Shown: positions 1 to 11,239 of the stretch, one piece after another | Position numbering within the stretch: the stretch's first letter is position 1 | Layout: every line of letters starts with the position of its first letter | Assembly: GCF_022965805.1 (NCBI RefSeq) | Contig: NC_133116.1 | Location: forward strand, 1,674,001-1,738,000 | Direction: 5' to 3' | From: Primulina eburnea | Lineage: Eukaryota > Streptophyta > Magnoliopsida > Lamiales > Gesneriaceae | DNA length: 64,000 bases | Translations under genes and position numbers: made by a program | The notes under the pieces: model-generated | Told to the model about the DNA's origin: nothing | Seen by the model: only the letters and a program-made list of their open reading frames with translations | Databases searched by the model: none

Positions 1-408
1 AAAATGCAGCAGGAGAAAGCAAGGAGTTAAATAGGATAACATTTGCACAGAACGAAAAACAGTAAATATATAGCAATAATAATTTTTGGCACAAAGGTAT
101 AAATAGATCATCTAAGGCATACACTGCGAACCAATTAACTGAATCAGCCTCCACAAGAAGATTTTATGACTGGCTAATGAGAAGATCAGAGCAGAAATTT
201 AGTAGAACGTAACATCATAAGATCATCAAAAGAGATTGTAGAAAAGTGCTCATAATTTTAAAGGTCAATTTTGAAAAGTTTGACACTAAACTGTAGAGTG
301 TACTGAACATCTATTCAAGAAAGAAAGAAAACCGCAAATGTACTAACTTATTCGGCTCAAACCAAGTACAAAATTAATAAACCAAAACCAAAAAGTGAAA
401 GTACGGAC
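1..408 (-). other. Intron of the SOV gene
   Basis: This stretch follows a good splice donor (AG|GTCCGT read on the minus strand at 409/408). It is AT-rich with no coding pattern that I can see. The remaining 3' exons of the exonuclease should lie beyond the left edge. Confidence 0.6.
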
Positions 409-3400
409 CTCTTTCTTTTTCAGAAATAACCACATATAGAGCTTATTAATTGCATCTTTTACGTGTCTAGCAGCTAGCTTCCTCTCATTGCAATGAGCGG
501 CCACATCAGCAAGAGTTTCAGCACAAGGAAGTTTTAACTTTGAGGCTGAAATGGATAGAGCTTCTTGAGCTTTAACCGATCGAATTTCATGTTCGTCGAA
601 GCACAAACCAGTAAAGCATTGGCTTAACACTTCATTTCTAACTGGGTCTTCAAACGTTCTTATACCCTCCAAATAGATGATTTCAGCCTCTATGATTGCA
701 GCCAGCATACGGTGTACCAAAATATCAGGATATCGACGCAATGGAGAAGTGAAATGAGTGTAGCGTGGAACAGCCAGCGCATAGTGACCCCAATCAGTAT
801 CAGTGTACCTCAGATCTCCAGTGCAAAAGTACTCAGCTAACTGCATTGGCCTTGCGGCATAAGACATCAAAATGTTAAACAAGCCTGGGTCGTTCTTAAG
901 TTCCAGTCTGATATGCTCTAATGACCTATGAAGGTCCACAGAGGATGAAATATTCAATGCTAAACCATGTTTATCACAAAAGGATTCAAAATCTTGAAGT
1001 TTCCGTGAGTTAGGTTCTGGATGCCTTCTAAGTAAAGCATGAGATGGATAAGCTCTGGTTATCACTTCCGCAGCTGTCAAGTTGGCCAACAACATAAACT
1101 CTTCCACCAGAAAATTTGAGTCCTTTCTCCCTAAGAGCACAGTATCATATGGCACGCCTTCTTCATCAAACAAGAAAACTATTTTTGGGCTTTCAAATGA
1201 CAGAGCCCCACCTTAAACCTATTTAATTTCAACATATTTGCAAGGTCATTAAGGATTTTTACAGATTTAGTTACATCATGCCATTCAAATTGGCCATACA
1301 ATTCAGGCCAGTGACTCCCGCAGTGACTAAAATCCTGAACATCAAAGGCACCCTCAATGATTTCCTGAGCATGCTCGTAAGAGAGCTTGCAACAAGACCG
1401 TATGATTGTACGGTAAATCCAGTGGTCTAGAACTTCACCCATAGAATTAATGCGCCAAAAAATAGAGAACGCAAACCTATCCACTCCAGGTTTCAGGGAT
1501 GCTAAGTTATCTGAAAGCACTGGGGGAAGCATTGGTATTTTATCTCGCAACAAGTAAACACTTGTTGATCGAATTTGAGCATCAACGTCTAAAGATGTGT
1601 TGGGTAGAACAAAATATGAAACATCAGCTATGTGGACCCCCACCCTAAAATCACCGTTTGACAAACTTTCGACGGATAGTGCATCATCAAGATCACTCGC
1701 CGTATCTGGATCTATGGTGAAAATACACAAATTTCTCAAGTCTCTTCTACTTTGTAATTCTTTGTGGGGCAGCTCCAAAGGAAGACGTGGAAGACAGCCA
1801 AGCGTTTCGGAGGAAAATTCAGAAGCTACGATTGCATTATCAAATAAAATTGCGGCAATCAGTGCTTCTACATCACTACCCCTACCAAAAATTTGTATCA
1901 CACAGGCTTCTGGAATATAACAGTCTTCAGCCCAATCAACAACTTTGGCCTGCAACTATGTCATTCTCCACTGTTAAATCACCCACTTCCAATCTTTTCT
2001 TAATGCTTATAGGTAAATTTACAACAGGGACGGTCATTTTGGTAAATTTGGGATCGGTTGGTGTCAGCAGAATGTATCCTTGATTCAGATTAGACTGATG
2101 TCTGGGCTTCTTAGAGTCCTTTCTTTTCATATCTCTGCTGTAAAACCACTGCTTTACACTCAAAAAACCAACAATACTGTCCCGCCGAGAAGACCCTGCA
2201 ACAATGGCAACAACTGTACCAGTGGGCCGCCTTGATGGAAATAAACTCACCAAGTAGCACAACTTCTCACAAATATTCACAAGTTTGTAGTCATCACAAT
2301 AGCATGGTTTGGTAGAATCGTGTATGGACGGCTGATCCGACACTCCATTCACATACCTATTATCAGCCATTGCTCCAGATGAAGAACCAGTCTCATAATG
2401 AGTACCATCTTCGGAAAAACCCAAGTAATCAACAGAACACACAGTGTTCAAAATCCAGTTCTAATTTGCTTTTTCCTTTTGAACTACCTCGACAAAGCAT
2501 AAGGGCTTCACTTTGCTCTGAACAACTTGCTTGACAAGCACTCTCATCGAGAGTTTCATTCGAACCTTTCATCTTTGGCCACAAGGAAGGGGGGTCAATG
2601 ACAATAGCTACAATGTCTCCTTCAAACTACAACAATCAGAATTCACCAAATCAAAAGGATGATTAATCGTGCAAAACTAATGGAAGAAAATAAATACAAG
2701 CATGTAGTAAACATCCAGAAAAATCAGTAAACAAACAAGAGAACACCTACAGCTCTATTCTGAGCCACCACTCCACTGATGAGAACATCAGTTGGTACCC
2801 CATCAACCTTGCAGTAGGCCTAAAAGAAAATAAGTTTAGTACTTACAATTAACAATCAAATACACAGGGTCACAAAAAAGGGAAAAAAGAAAAGAAACGA
2901 AAAAAGCTATGAGAGCCCACCTCAACTCTGTTATGAGCATTGACACGAAATAAAGCTCTCAATAATTCACCTTTCTGCATATTTAAAAACAATGATATTG
3001 CAGAAAATGAGAATATTGCAACCAAATCTGACATAATTCTACATGTGCTTGATTTAACTTGCCTCCAACGCTTTACTAACGACATCTGCAGACAAATATG
3101 GAGGAAAATACTTTGGCTGAGTATGAGAATTGACACGACGGGGTATCAAAACAAGCCCATTGGTCTCCTCATTAACCAAAGCCTCAGGGACGGATTTGGA
3201 AATTATGGATTCGTCTAAATTATGTGAAATCAAGGGCTGATTCTGTATATTCCCATTTACAGTTTCTTCGTTCAAATGCAATGTGGGAATTGAGCTGCAA
3301 ACAAAATTATCATCAGCCAGTAGAATTTGGTTCCCGGATGAAGCCTGCTGACTTGATGAGATACCTCTCGGTAAAGTTGACTCATCAACTAATATCTCAC

Positions 3401-3923
3401 TTACAGAACTAGAAGCTGCATCAAAATCCACAAGTAATATAAACCATCAGAGCCTACTAAGTGACCGAGGGCAAGAAAATGTACCACGTGTCCAGATACA
3501 AGGACAACTAAATGTCCTGTGTAAATACGGAACCAGACGCACTCTATTAACTTCGTAAATCAATGTACGCACAGTAGTAAGTGATCAAGGGCAAGAAACA
3601 GTAGCCGCATCCCCAATTAAATTGACTCGAATCGTTTGACTTCTCTCCACAATCCAAGAAATCTCATATCGGAAAACACTAGTTTCAAAACCCAGTTAAC
3701 TAAGACTTGAAAGCACCATTAAAACCGAAGCAAGATAAATTTTCATACTTGTCCAAAAACCCAATCAAAAAAGAAAACCAAATTACCAGAAAGCGAGTAG
3801 TTTGTCTTGGATCTTCTCGATCGACGCTTCTTTTTCTTATTACCATCTTTAAATCCCCCCTCATCCACAAAATCTTCGGTACGAGTAGCAACCCTGCTTG
3901 ATTCCACAATAACACTCACCCAT
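409..3923 (-). CDS. SOV: DIS3-like exonuclease 2 (SOV), 3' end beyond window, frames broken
   Basis: RNase II/RNB-family 3'-5' exoribonuclease. The family degrades cytoplasmic mRNA independently of the exosome. Exons read from the sequence: 3787-3923 (basic KKKKRRSRRSK N-terminus), 3063-3415, 2921-2974, 2760s-2819, then one long exon from 2626 to 409 with the donor at 408. The cold-shock-like part has PKYFPPYLSADVV and ALFRVNAHNRVE. The RNB catalytic block near 1690-1720 keeps all its aspartates (TIDPDTASDLDDALS), and the RNB C-terminal part has HFTSPLRRYPDILVHR. The last exons lie beyond base 1. The frame is broken by one-base changes at about 1206-1212, 1944-1946, 2450-2453 and possibly 3919-3921, so this is either a pseudogene or an error-laden stretch of assembly. 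Family identity is secure; functional status is not. The intron after 3063 has a GC donor. Confidence 0.85.
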
Positions 3924-5401
3924 AGTTTTCGGATAAATCTAAACGCGGACACCGAGATGTAATCAGATCAAAGAAAACAAAAAAAAAAATTAACAATCCT
4001 ATGCAGTTGGGTCTTCCGTTTTCCCAAAAAATCCACGGAAGAATAACCCAATATATGTATTCGAAAAATTAATTAATTAAAGAAAAAAAAAAGAGAGGAG
4101 AGAACTGCAGAGTCGGAACACGAAAGAGATAATTGCATTTATGAGCGAGCAGGTATTATAAAAGTGTCGAGGCGATCGTGATAATTGCGCGGACATTGTT
4201 AACACTAAATAATATTATCATAAATTCAATTAATGCTCTCCCCTTTCCGTTTCCTTCATCTTTTCCCTCTTTTTTTAAAAAATCATTTCACAAAGACAAC
4301 GAGTGTGAAAATTATCTGACATTTCGCTAAAAAAAACGCTTAATTGGTGACGAAATTCATAATTCAATATATATTAGAGTATGTCTCTTGTTAGACGGTC
4401 TATCGAATATTTATCTGTGAGACGGGTCAATCTTACCGATATTCACAATAAAAAGTAATACTCTTAGCATAAAAATTAATACTTTTTCATGGATGACTCA
4501 AATAATATATATGTCTCACAAAATATGACTTATGATTTTGCCTATATATTATCAGTGGAGTATACTTTAAATGGTCTTCGATTAGATCAAATGCCAAACC
4601 ATCCTAAAACCTCACATATGGCTGGCATTGTTTTTCCCCTTTGATTTCTCATTTTATGTTGGTGGGACGCTCTGAGTTGAATTCAAAGGAACACACATTG
4701 TACCTTATCAAAGTAATAGTTAGATAAATTATAGCAAATCATAAAAATATATTAATTGACACCAAACTAAATTTATTAAAATTAACTTATTATGAGAAGG
4801 TACACAAATTTATATTCGAAAGACAACCACCAATGTGGCTTTCTTTGTATTATCCAATTTTATGCATAATGTGTATTTATATTAAATTTTATGTCAAATA
4901 TAATCCTATTTATTTTTTTATAGTATGCTTATGGCGATTTCATAAATGTCATCATATTCAATATTTAGTGACATTTAAGTTTTAGTGACACCTCTAACAA
5001 ATGTCATCTATTCCAATGTCGTCTTAAACTTCTTGATATTTTTTAATGTCATTATAAGATGTTAATGACAAACTTCATACGTGTTACTGATTATTCATAT
5101 AATGACAATTTTAAATTTCAGGAAAACTCGTGTTTTAAATACATTTATACATGCCTTGTTATTATAGTAATAATGACAAATTCATATGTCAGTTAAAATC
5201 ATTTATAATGACAACTAAAAGTGTCGTGTATGTTATTTATAGTGACAATAACAAATGTGGGAATAAAAAAACATATTAGATTAGTTATCTTGACATTTTT
5301 AATTGATGTCGTTTTTTATATGGAGGGAAACATATTAAATATACATAAGATTTTCAAGTTTCTCACACAAATCATGTCCTCGTACCCTCCCCTCATTCAA
5401 C
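3924..5401. other. Intergenic: SOV upstream region and repeat debris
   Basis: AT-rich DNA upstream of the SOV start. It holds a degraded copy of the palindromic GTGAGAC repeat (about 4380-4537). A stretch at about 4930-5300 repeats short TGACA / TGTCAT words on both strands, like the subterminal arrays of plant DNA transposons. No CACTA-type terminus was found. No gene seen. Confidence 0.5.
4380..4537 (+). repeat. GTGAGAC palindromic repeat, copy 1 (degraded)
   Basis: Shares the core with copies at 17.1, 34.0, 34.3, 55.0 and 59.3 kb: a GTGAGACGGGTCAA segment, then CAATAAAAAGTAATACTCTT, then TTTTTCATGGATGAC and a closing GTCTCACAAA. The outer palindrome is mutated (TTAGACGGTCT), so this is an older copy. 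Confidence 0.75.
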
Positions 5402-5619
5402 TTAACCACACTTAGATCCATCCAGAAAACAAGGACACTCATCCAAGTGCTCATAAGTCCCCGACCGCACACAGTGACACTTTTTCGCAATAAATCTCAC
5501 AATACTTGAGACACCGGCCGGTGATTTAACCACGCATATTTTAGTCGTAAAAAGGCGACGCACCATACGCAAATTTTGTTTCGAGCAAGGAAGAGATGAG
5601 AAACATTCATTTTCTCCAT
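5402..5619 (-). pseudogene. Snakin/GASA relic (copy 1 of array)
   Basis: Reading the minus strand from ATG at 5617-5619, the sequence aligns with the neighbouring snakin genes. The start has MEKMN-like codons; the segment equivalent to [15 protein letters not shown] is still recognisable, and the last codons give SKCG then a stop. The signal-peptide region carries a deletion of about 20 codons' worth of hydrophobic sequence, and the frame is lost in the cysteine-rich part. The 3' flank (5340-5400) also matches the 3' flanks of the intact copies, so this is a decayed member of the tandem array and not a chance match. Confidence 0.8.
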
Positions 5620-6864
5620 TTGTTACGCTCTGTTCACTAGAAAATATACCAATGAGTGTTTTACTGATATGCTTTGTCCATTGATGTATGTTGGAAAATT
5701 GGCATGCTCAAACAATCGAAGTTAATTTCATGCGTTCAATCCAAAATTAATGTTATTTTCCTAATTTTCTTTATTTAGAGATTTCTGATAATATACATAC
5801 TTAAAGTGGAGATGTGAATATGCAAAAAGAATCTGTAACAAATCAGCAATATAATCAAGGAAATTAATGCTCCTGATATCACCCTGATATTTATTTTATG
5901 TTCAATATTCATGCACAATATTCGATTTGCGCTTTACTATGAAATATATTATCATTAAAACAAAATTTTTATAAGCACTAAATCAATCGAATATGTGATA
6001 TTTAACTCTATCGGTACCGATTATTTAGATCATAGAAAATAGGAAGAACTTTCGTGGTTATTAATATTCGGATTATTAGAGGGAGATGTATGTAAAATAG
6101 TTTTACATGTTAAACACGACGGTTGCCATATTAGATTTTGCGACTTAAAATTATGACAGAAAACAATATAAAAATTACCTAAGGTTCCATCCCTTGTAAA
6201 ATCAATTGATTAAAACTCCAATATCACTCGCAGAACTGTGTTCGATCACAATATGACCTCCTGTAAGTATTATATATAATATCTGAACAAAATTGAGAAG
6301 AACCACGATCATGATCTTCCCATAATCAATATGTGTGATTGTGAATAAGTTTTTCGTTACAAAATTATTAAGTGGCTAAAATTAAAGTCGAGGCATGCCA
6401 TATTCTTTTAATAAGTTCGTGTATTCATAAGAAGAGACGATCTCGGTACAATGTTCATCTGTGTGATTACAATTAGCTCGATGAATAAATTTTTCGATCC
6501 AATTCTTATTTTAACTATCAGATTCAAACAATGTTTAATTTATATATGAACATTACATTTTGTTGGTTTTTTCTGTCTTGTTCATTATTGTAAATTCTCA
6601 TTAAACTTTCTCTTATTTAAATATAGTCAGCAATAGATATAATGTTTCATGAGATATACTCACATATGTATTGTAGAATGAGCTAATTTGATCTACGATT
6701 TTTTGATGCTCAGGAAATAAATTGATTTCATAATATGTTTAAAAGTAAACAGCACACATGAATTTTATTGAACAATCTCAATTATTATTGATATATTGAA
6801 CATATAACATAAGACTTTCATGTTCCTCACACAATTGCCTAGCTCGTACCCTCCTTCCTTTAAC
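5620..6864. other. Intergenic spacer inside the snakin array
   Basis: AT-rich spacer. The part from about 6370 to 6860 is almost identical to 15000-15480 and partly matches 8575-9060, so it belongs to the duplicated snakin unit (3' flank). The part at 5640-6060 matches the 5' flank of other units in degraded form. No gene seen. Confidence 0.6.
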
Positions 6865-7137
6865 TCAAGGGCACTTAGGTTCACCCTTGGAGTTCTTCAA
6901 GTCCCTGTAACAAGGGCACTCATCCTTGTGCCCATAAGTCCCCGACGGCACACAATTACATTTCTCGCAACAAATCCCACAATATTTGAGACATCGCTTC
7001 TGTAAATGTGCCTTGGAGCACCTAAACGCACATTTTGAGTCGCAAAAAGGCGATCCACCCTGCACAAATGTGGTTTCAAACAGAGAAGAGACAAGAACAA
7101 GGGCGAGTAGGAGAGTTGCAACCTTCATTTTCTCCAT
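6865..7137 (-). CDS. Snakin-1-type GASA antimicrobial peptide (copy 2, intact)
   Basis: Single-exon 90-aa secreted peptide. Residues 1-26 or so are a signal peptide (MEKMK, then a run of L/A/V). The mature part holds the twelve cysteines of the GASA/snakin family in the usual spacing (CDSKC...RC...[15 protein letters not shown]...ECPC...KCP), all paired in known members. Snakins act in the apoplast against fungi and bacteria and in growth and redox responses. The start ATG at 7135-7137 is followed three codons later by a second Met. A TATA-like AATAAATAG lies about 95 bases upstream. The copy at 15480 differs at only two residues, both in the signal peptide, so the mature peptides are identical. 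Lack of introns is consistent with snakin-1-like genes. Confidence 0.93.
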   Translation of the reverse strand: MEKMKVATLLLALVLVSSLFETTFVQGGSPFCDSKCAFRCSKAHLQKRCLKYCGICCEKCNCVPSGTYGHKDECPCYRDLKNSKGEPKCP

Positions 7138-7204
7138 TTGTTATGCTCTCTTCGCTTGAGAATAAACTAATATAGTGTTTTAGTGCTATGCTTTGTCAAA
7201 TGAT

Positions 7205-7240
7205 GTTGTAAAAAACAAGACGAGGTCGGCTATTTATTGG
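7205..7240 (-). promoter_or_regulatory. Core promoter of snakin copy 2, conserved in copies 3 and 4
   Basis: On the minus strand CCAATAAATAGCCGACC lies about 90-103 bases before the start codon. It combines a CCAAT-like box, a TATA-like AATAAATAG and a GCCGAC core (CRT/DRE type). The block recurs almost unchanged at about 14045-14062 and 15838-15856 but not at the relic copy. Function is inferred from position and conservation. Confidence 0.45.
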
Positions 7241-9058
7241 CAAATGGACATGCTCAAACATGCAAAGTTAATTTCATGCATTCATTGCAAAAATTAATTT
7301 GTAAGATTATTTTCCTAAATTTTCGTTTATCAAAAGAGATATTTTCTTAAAGTCGATCGGCGATGTGAATATGTGACAAATATTATCAATATATTTAATG
7401 GAATTAATTTTCCCAATATCCCCTGATATTTTATCTTTAATACACATGCATGCACGATATTCAGTTTGATTTTGAACTCAAAAAAAATATTCAGCTTGCT
7501 TTTTTATTATGAAGCATATACTCGCATGTTACATTAATATATTATTATTAAAAAAATTGCGCTAGCTCTAAATCAATCGAAGTTTGTTATTTAATTTGGT
7601 ACCAATTGGAGAGAAACATCTGAAGTTTAATCAATCGAAGATTTGTTATTTAATTTGGTACCAATTGCAGAGAGAGATCAGAAATTTTAGAGGCAGAAAT
7701 ATGAAGAACCCCAGAAAACGAGGAAAGGGATTCATTGTTTGATATGTTAAACCAATAGCGCATATTTTTTTCAAGCTCTGTATATAATATATTTGAATTA
7801 TTATTGTTATTTTTTATTTTGGAAAAAAAACTTTGAACAGATTACACAAGTGATATATTTGTTTGTAAAAAAAAAATTAGATTACAAAGACGACATATGT
7901 TTCGGAAAAAATATTAATTTTTGCCTTTTTACTAGTAATAATAATTATAGTATTATAATAATTTGACAAATATTCCGATTAAACTTATCACCAACATTGA
8001 AGTAACTTGCTCAAAAAAAAAAAAATACATTGAACTGGAACATATATATGACCATTAATCAGATTTTATAAATCAGGAAAAAGAATTGTGACTTATATTG
8101 CAAAAAAACTTGAATATACATACAAGGAGAAAACAAGATAAAAAAGAGGATTGTCGTTTCATTGGACTCAACCGAGTTCGAATCAAGTTTTGATTGAGTT
8201 GCTCACACATTAGTAATTTGACTCACTTGCACCCTTAATTAGATCCCCATTTTTTATTCTTTCTAAATCAGACATGACAGTGTAAAGTAAAATCTGTTTA
8301 ATTTTGTTGAACATGTGTCATAGACTTTACAACAAGGAGCATTGCAATAGATTCTCTCTTTTTTTTTGCTATGTTGAGAGTTGTTATCATAGGGTTTTTC
8401 AGCAAAAAATTCACGCTCGTAGCGACCTTAGCGGATTGCTTTCTTCTGTTTCAAAAACTCCTAATCCATTGAAATTTTAAAAATTAATTGGAGAAACAAG
8501 ATAGTTTTAGGGGGATTTGGAAATCTATTGGTATGTAATTTTTCGCGACAAAATTATTATAAGACTAAAATAAAAGTCGTGGCATGCCATATTTTTTAAA
8601 TAAGTTTGTGTGGAGATCGATCTTGATATAAATCATCTTTGTGGTTGCAATCAGCTCCATTAATAAATTTCTCATGCAAATCTTGTTTTGACTATCAGAT
8701 TCAGACAAATACTAATAATAATAATACACATTTTTTTGGTATTTTTTCAGTCTTCTTCATTCTTGTAAATTCTTAACAAATCTCTTATTTAGATATACTC
8801 AACATAAGATAGAATTTTTCATGAGATTTACACTCACATGTATTATACAATGAGATATTACGATGTATCATGATATTGTCGATATATAACTGAAAAAGTT
8901 AAATTCTGATACTGAGAAAATAAACTGATTTTATAATATTTTTAAAAGGTAAACATCACATATGAATATTCTTGCACACCCTCAATTAATATTCATATAT
9001 TAAACATACATGAGATTTTCAAGTTTTTCACACAAATGTCCTCGTGCTCCCCTTTAAC
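7241..9058. other. Intergenic spacer inside the snakin array
   Basis: The 5' flank of snakin copy 2 to about 7740 matches 15860-16420. Within it a 40-odd-base segment containing TTGTTATTTAATTTGGTACC is duplicated in tandem (7586-7625 and 7633-7675). The DNA from 8575 on resembles the 3' flank of the other units. No gene seen in the AT-rich remainder. Confidence 0.55.
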
Positions 9059-9102
9059 TTAAGGACACTTAGATCCACCTCTAAAGGTTTTCATGTCCCC
9101 GT

Positions 9103-10260
9103 TGTAAAACCCGAGATTTTGTAGTATCGTGATCATATCAGTTTAATATCAGATTAATAATTTGATTATACTAGGATGGTGTAATCTGGGATAAATTTAA
9201 ATTAATATCGTGTATATTTTCGAGATTTGATTGAGATGAAAGATTTAGAATATCACCCGTTATCACGATTTTATCACGATTCTCGATAAAGATTTGATTC
9301 AAATTCAAACGCGATATCACTCGATCAGGATAACAGCCAACCCCTATAAATAGGAGGGCCCTATAACTCGAAAATCACACCATTTTCAACTCCACATTTT
9401 CGAGACTCTCCCCTAGCCTCCCTAGGAATTTTCGAGCACAGCGAAGCGCTGCCGCCGTCTAGCCGCCGAAGAGGAATTTTCGAAATTCCTGTGCAAGCAA
9501 TCCTAGTTATTTACGTTTTCTTCTCATCAAGAATTCAAGGTAAGTGGGCTGTTTTAAATTTCGGTTTTATGCATATTAAATTTTCGGGTTTTGGTTTAAA
9601 AATGCGGTCGAGTACCGTCGTTTTGTCTATACGTTTTTACGAAAGTTGGTACGTTTTTTATTGACACTGTGAGAATTCCCTGAAAATGGGTGGAATTCCT
9701 ACATATGGCCCCTAACAGTGGGATAGAACTGTTTTACGGCCTCGCCCCCTTAGAGGAACAAAACTTAGGGATTGATATCAGTAAACCATGAAAGGTGAAA
9801 AATCGCAGTGTCGCAGTGTTATTATGTTACGGATATGATGTTACGATTATGAAAAGCATGTTGTATTTATATGTATGTTTCGAAAATTTTGTAAAAATGT
9901 TTATGTTGTTTTCAATATCCCCACTTGCTGAGTATTCCCAAATACTCACCCCCTTACACCCTTCCCCAGATAAATCCGAAGAACAGGTTGAAGAAGAAGA
10001 ATTTGAACAATTTTGGGGATGGTGAAGTTTGTGATTTAGTTTAGTTATGTTATTATTTATTGAATTTTAGTACTTTAAATTTTATGTAAGACGCTTCCGC
10101 AGATTTATTTTAATTCAGTTGTAAAGACAGTTGTTTTTTTTGAGAAATTATGAAATAAACTGGTTTTTTGGTTTATACTATGCTACGAGGCTGGTTGTTT
10201 TCAATTGTGTGATTGTTAAACAACGCCGATGTCGACTAACCCCGGTCTCGGGGCGTGACA
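9103..10260 (+). repeat. 5' LTR
   Basis: Runs from TGTAAAACCC to GCGTGACA, 1,158 bp. It carries a TATA box (TATAAATA at 9345-9352) inside CCCCTATAAATAGGAGGGCC, which would start the genomic transcript. Short ORFs inside it are shadows. Confidence 0.95.
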
Positions 10261-10266
10261 TTTTAG

Positions 10267-10279
10267 TGGTATCAGAGCC
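10267..10279 (+). promoter_or_regulatory. Primer binding site (initiator Met-tRNA)
   Basis: TGGTATCAGAGCC lies six bases after the 5' LTR end and matches the complement of the 3' end of plant initiator methionine tRNA, the usual primer for Ty3/gypsy and Copia elements. Confidence 0.9.
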
Positions 10280-11239
10280 GCCAGGTTCAAAATCCGAGTG
10301 GAAGAATCGAGTTTCAAAAAAAAAAATTTCGGAAATTTTCGTATTTCGGCCAAACAGCACCTTACGAGCCGCCGAGCTTCTTCGCCGATTCCAGCCGTTT
10401 CCGGTACCCGTTCTTCGATCGGAGACCAGTTCCGAAATCGTCCCGACGAGACGAACAAAAGCCCTCAACCAATTTTGGATTTCGCGTTCGTATGCGACGA
10501 GAATTTTAGATCTACCAATTCTCGTATAAACCCTAAATCGCCGAAACATTTTGGTCCAATTACCCTATCAATCCTACTCCGATTTTCAATTATTATTAGG
10601 TAAACCATCTAATTTCCATGGGTAACTTTTCCCAAGAATCAATTTTGTAATTGGATCAACCAATCGGAAACGCCTAATTTCATTGAATTAACCGAGTTGC
10701 GCGAGTTTCCGGCCAAATTAGGTAGTGTTCCGACCGGTTCTTTCTGTGATGTCACCGGTTCCGTGACCCTTACGCCGTCGCCGTCATCGTCATACGCTTC
10801 TGCTCCGACTATACTCCGGCGGGTCAACCCGGCGAGTCAACTCGGCCGAGTCAACGAGTCAACCCGCCAACATTTTCCTTCTATTTTCGGAAATTTTCGG
10901 AAATATACATATATTTCGATATCCTGCTCTATTAGTTCTTGATATTTTATTTTGTCCTATTTGTGATATTCTGAGCATTTCTTTTTTTGTTTCCAGGAAA
11001 TGGAGAGATATCGGATTAGAGTGTTTTACTGAGCCATTCTTAGCAGTTAATTTCCATTGTCGCTACGTTTTTCTATACAGTACATTCATTTCATTAGATT
11101 GGTCATGCTAATTTATTTTCCTGTTTGAGAAATCAATAAAATATTTTATTTGTTCCATTGATTTCAATTTACTTCTACGCAATCTATTGTATGAACTTTA
11201 CTCGTACAACAAATTCTTAGAACTTGCAATCTGTAGGAA

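Noticed and set aside
1597..2083. Plus-strand frames opposite SOV
   Set aside because: They lie antisense to the conserved RNB exon and have no features of their own.
10131..10942. Several overlapping frames of 60-130 codons on both strands at the 5' LTR/leader border
   Set aside because: They lie in LTR and untranslated leader sequence, have no homology that I recognise and are copied in part at the 3' LTR; they are shadows.
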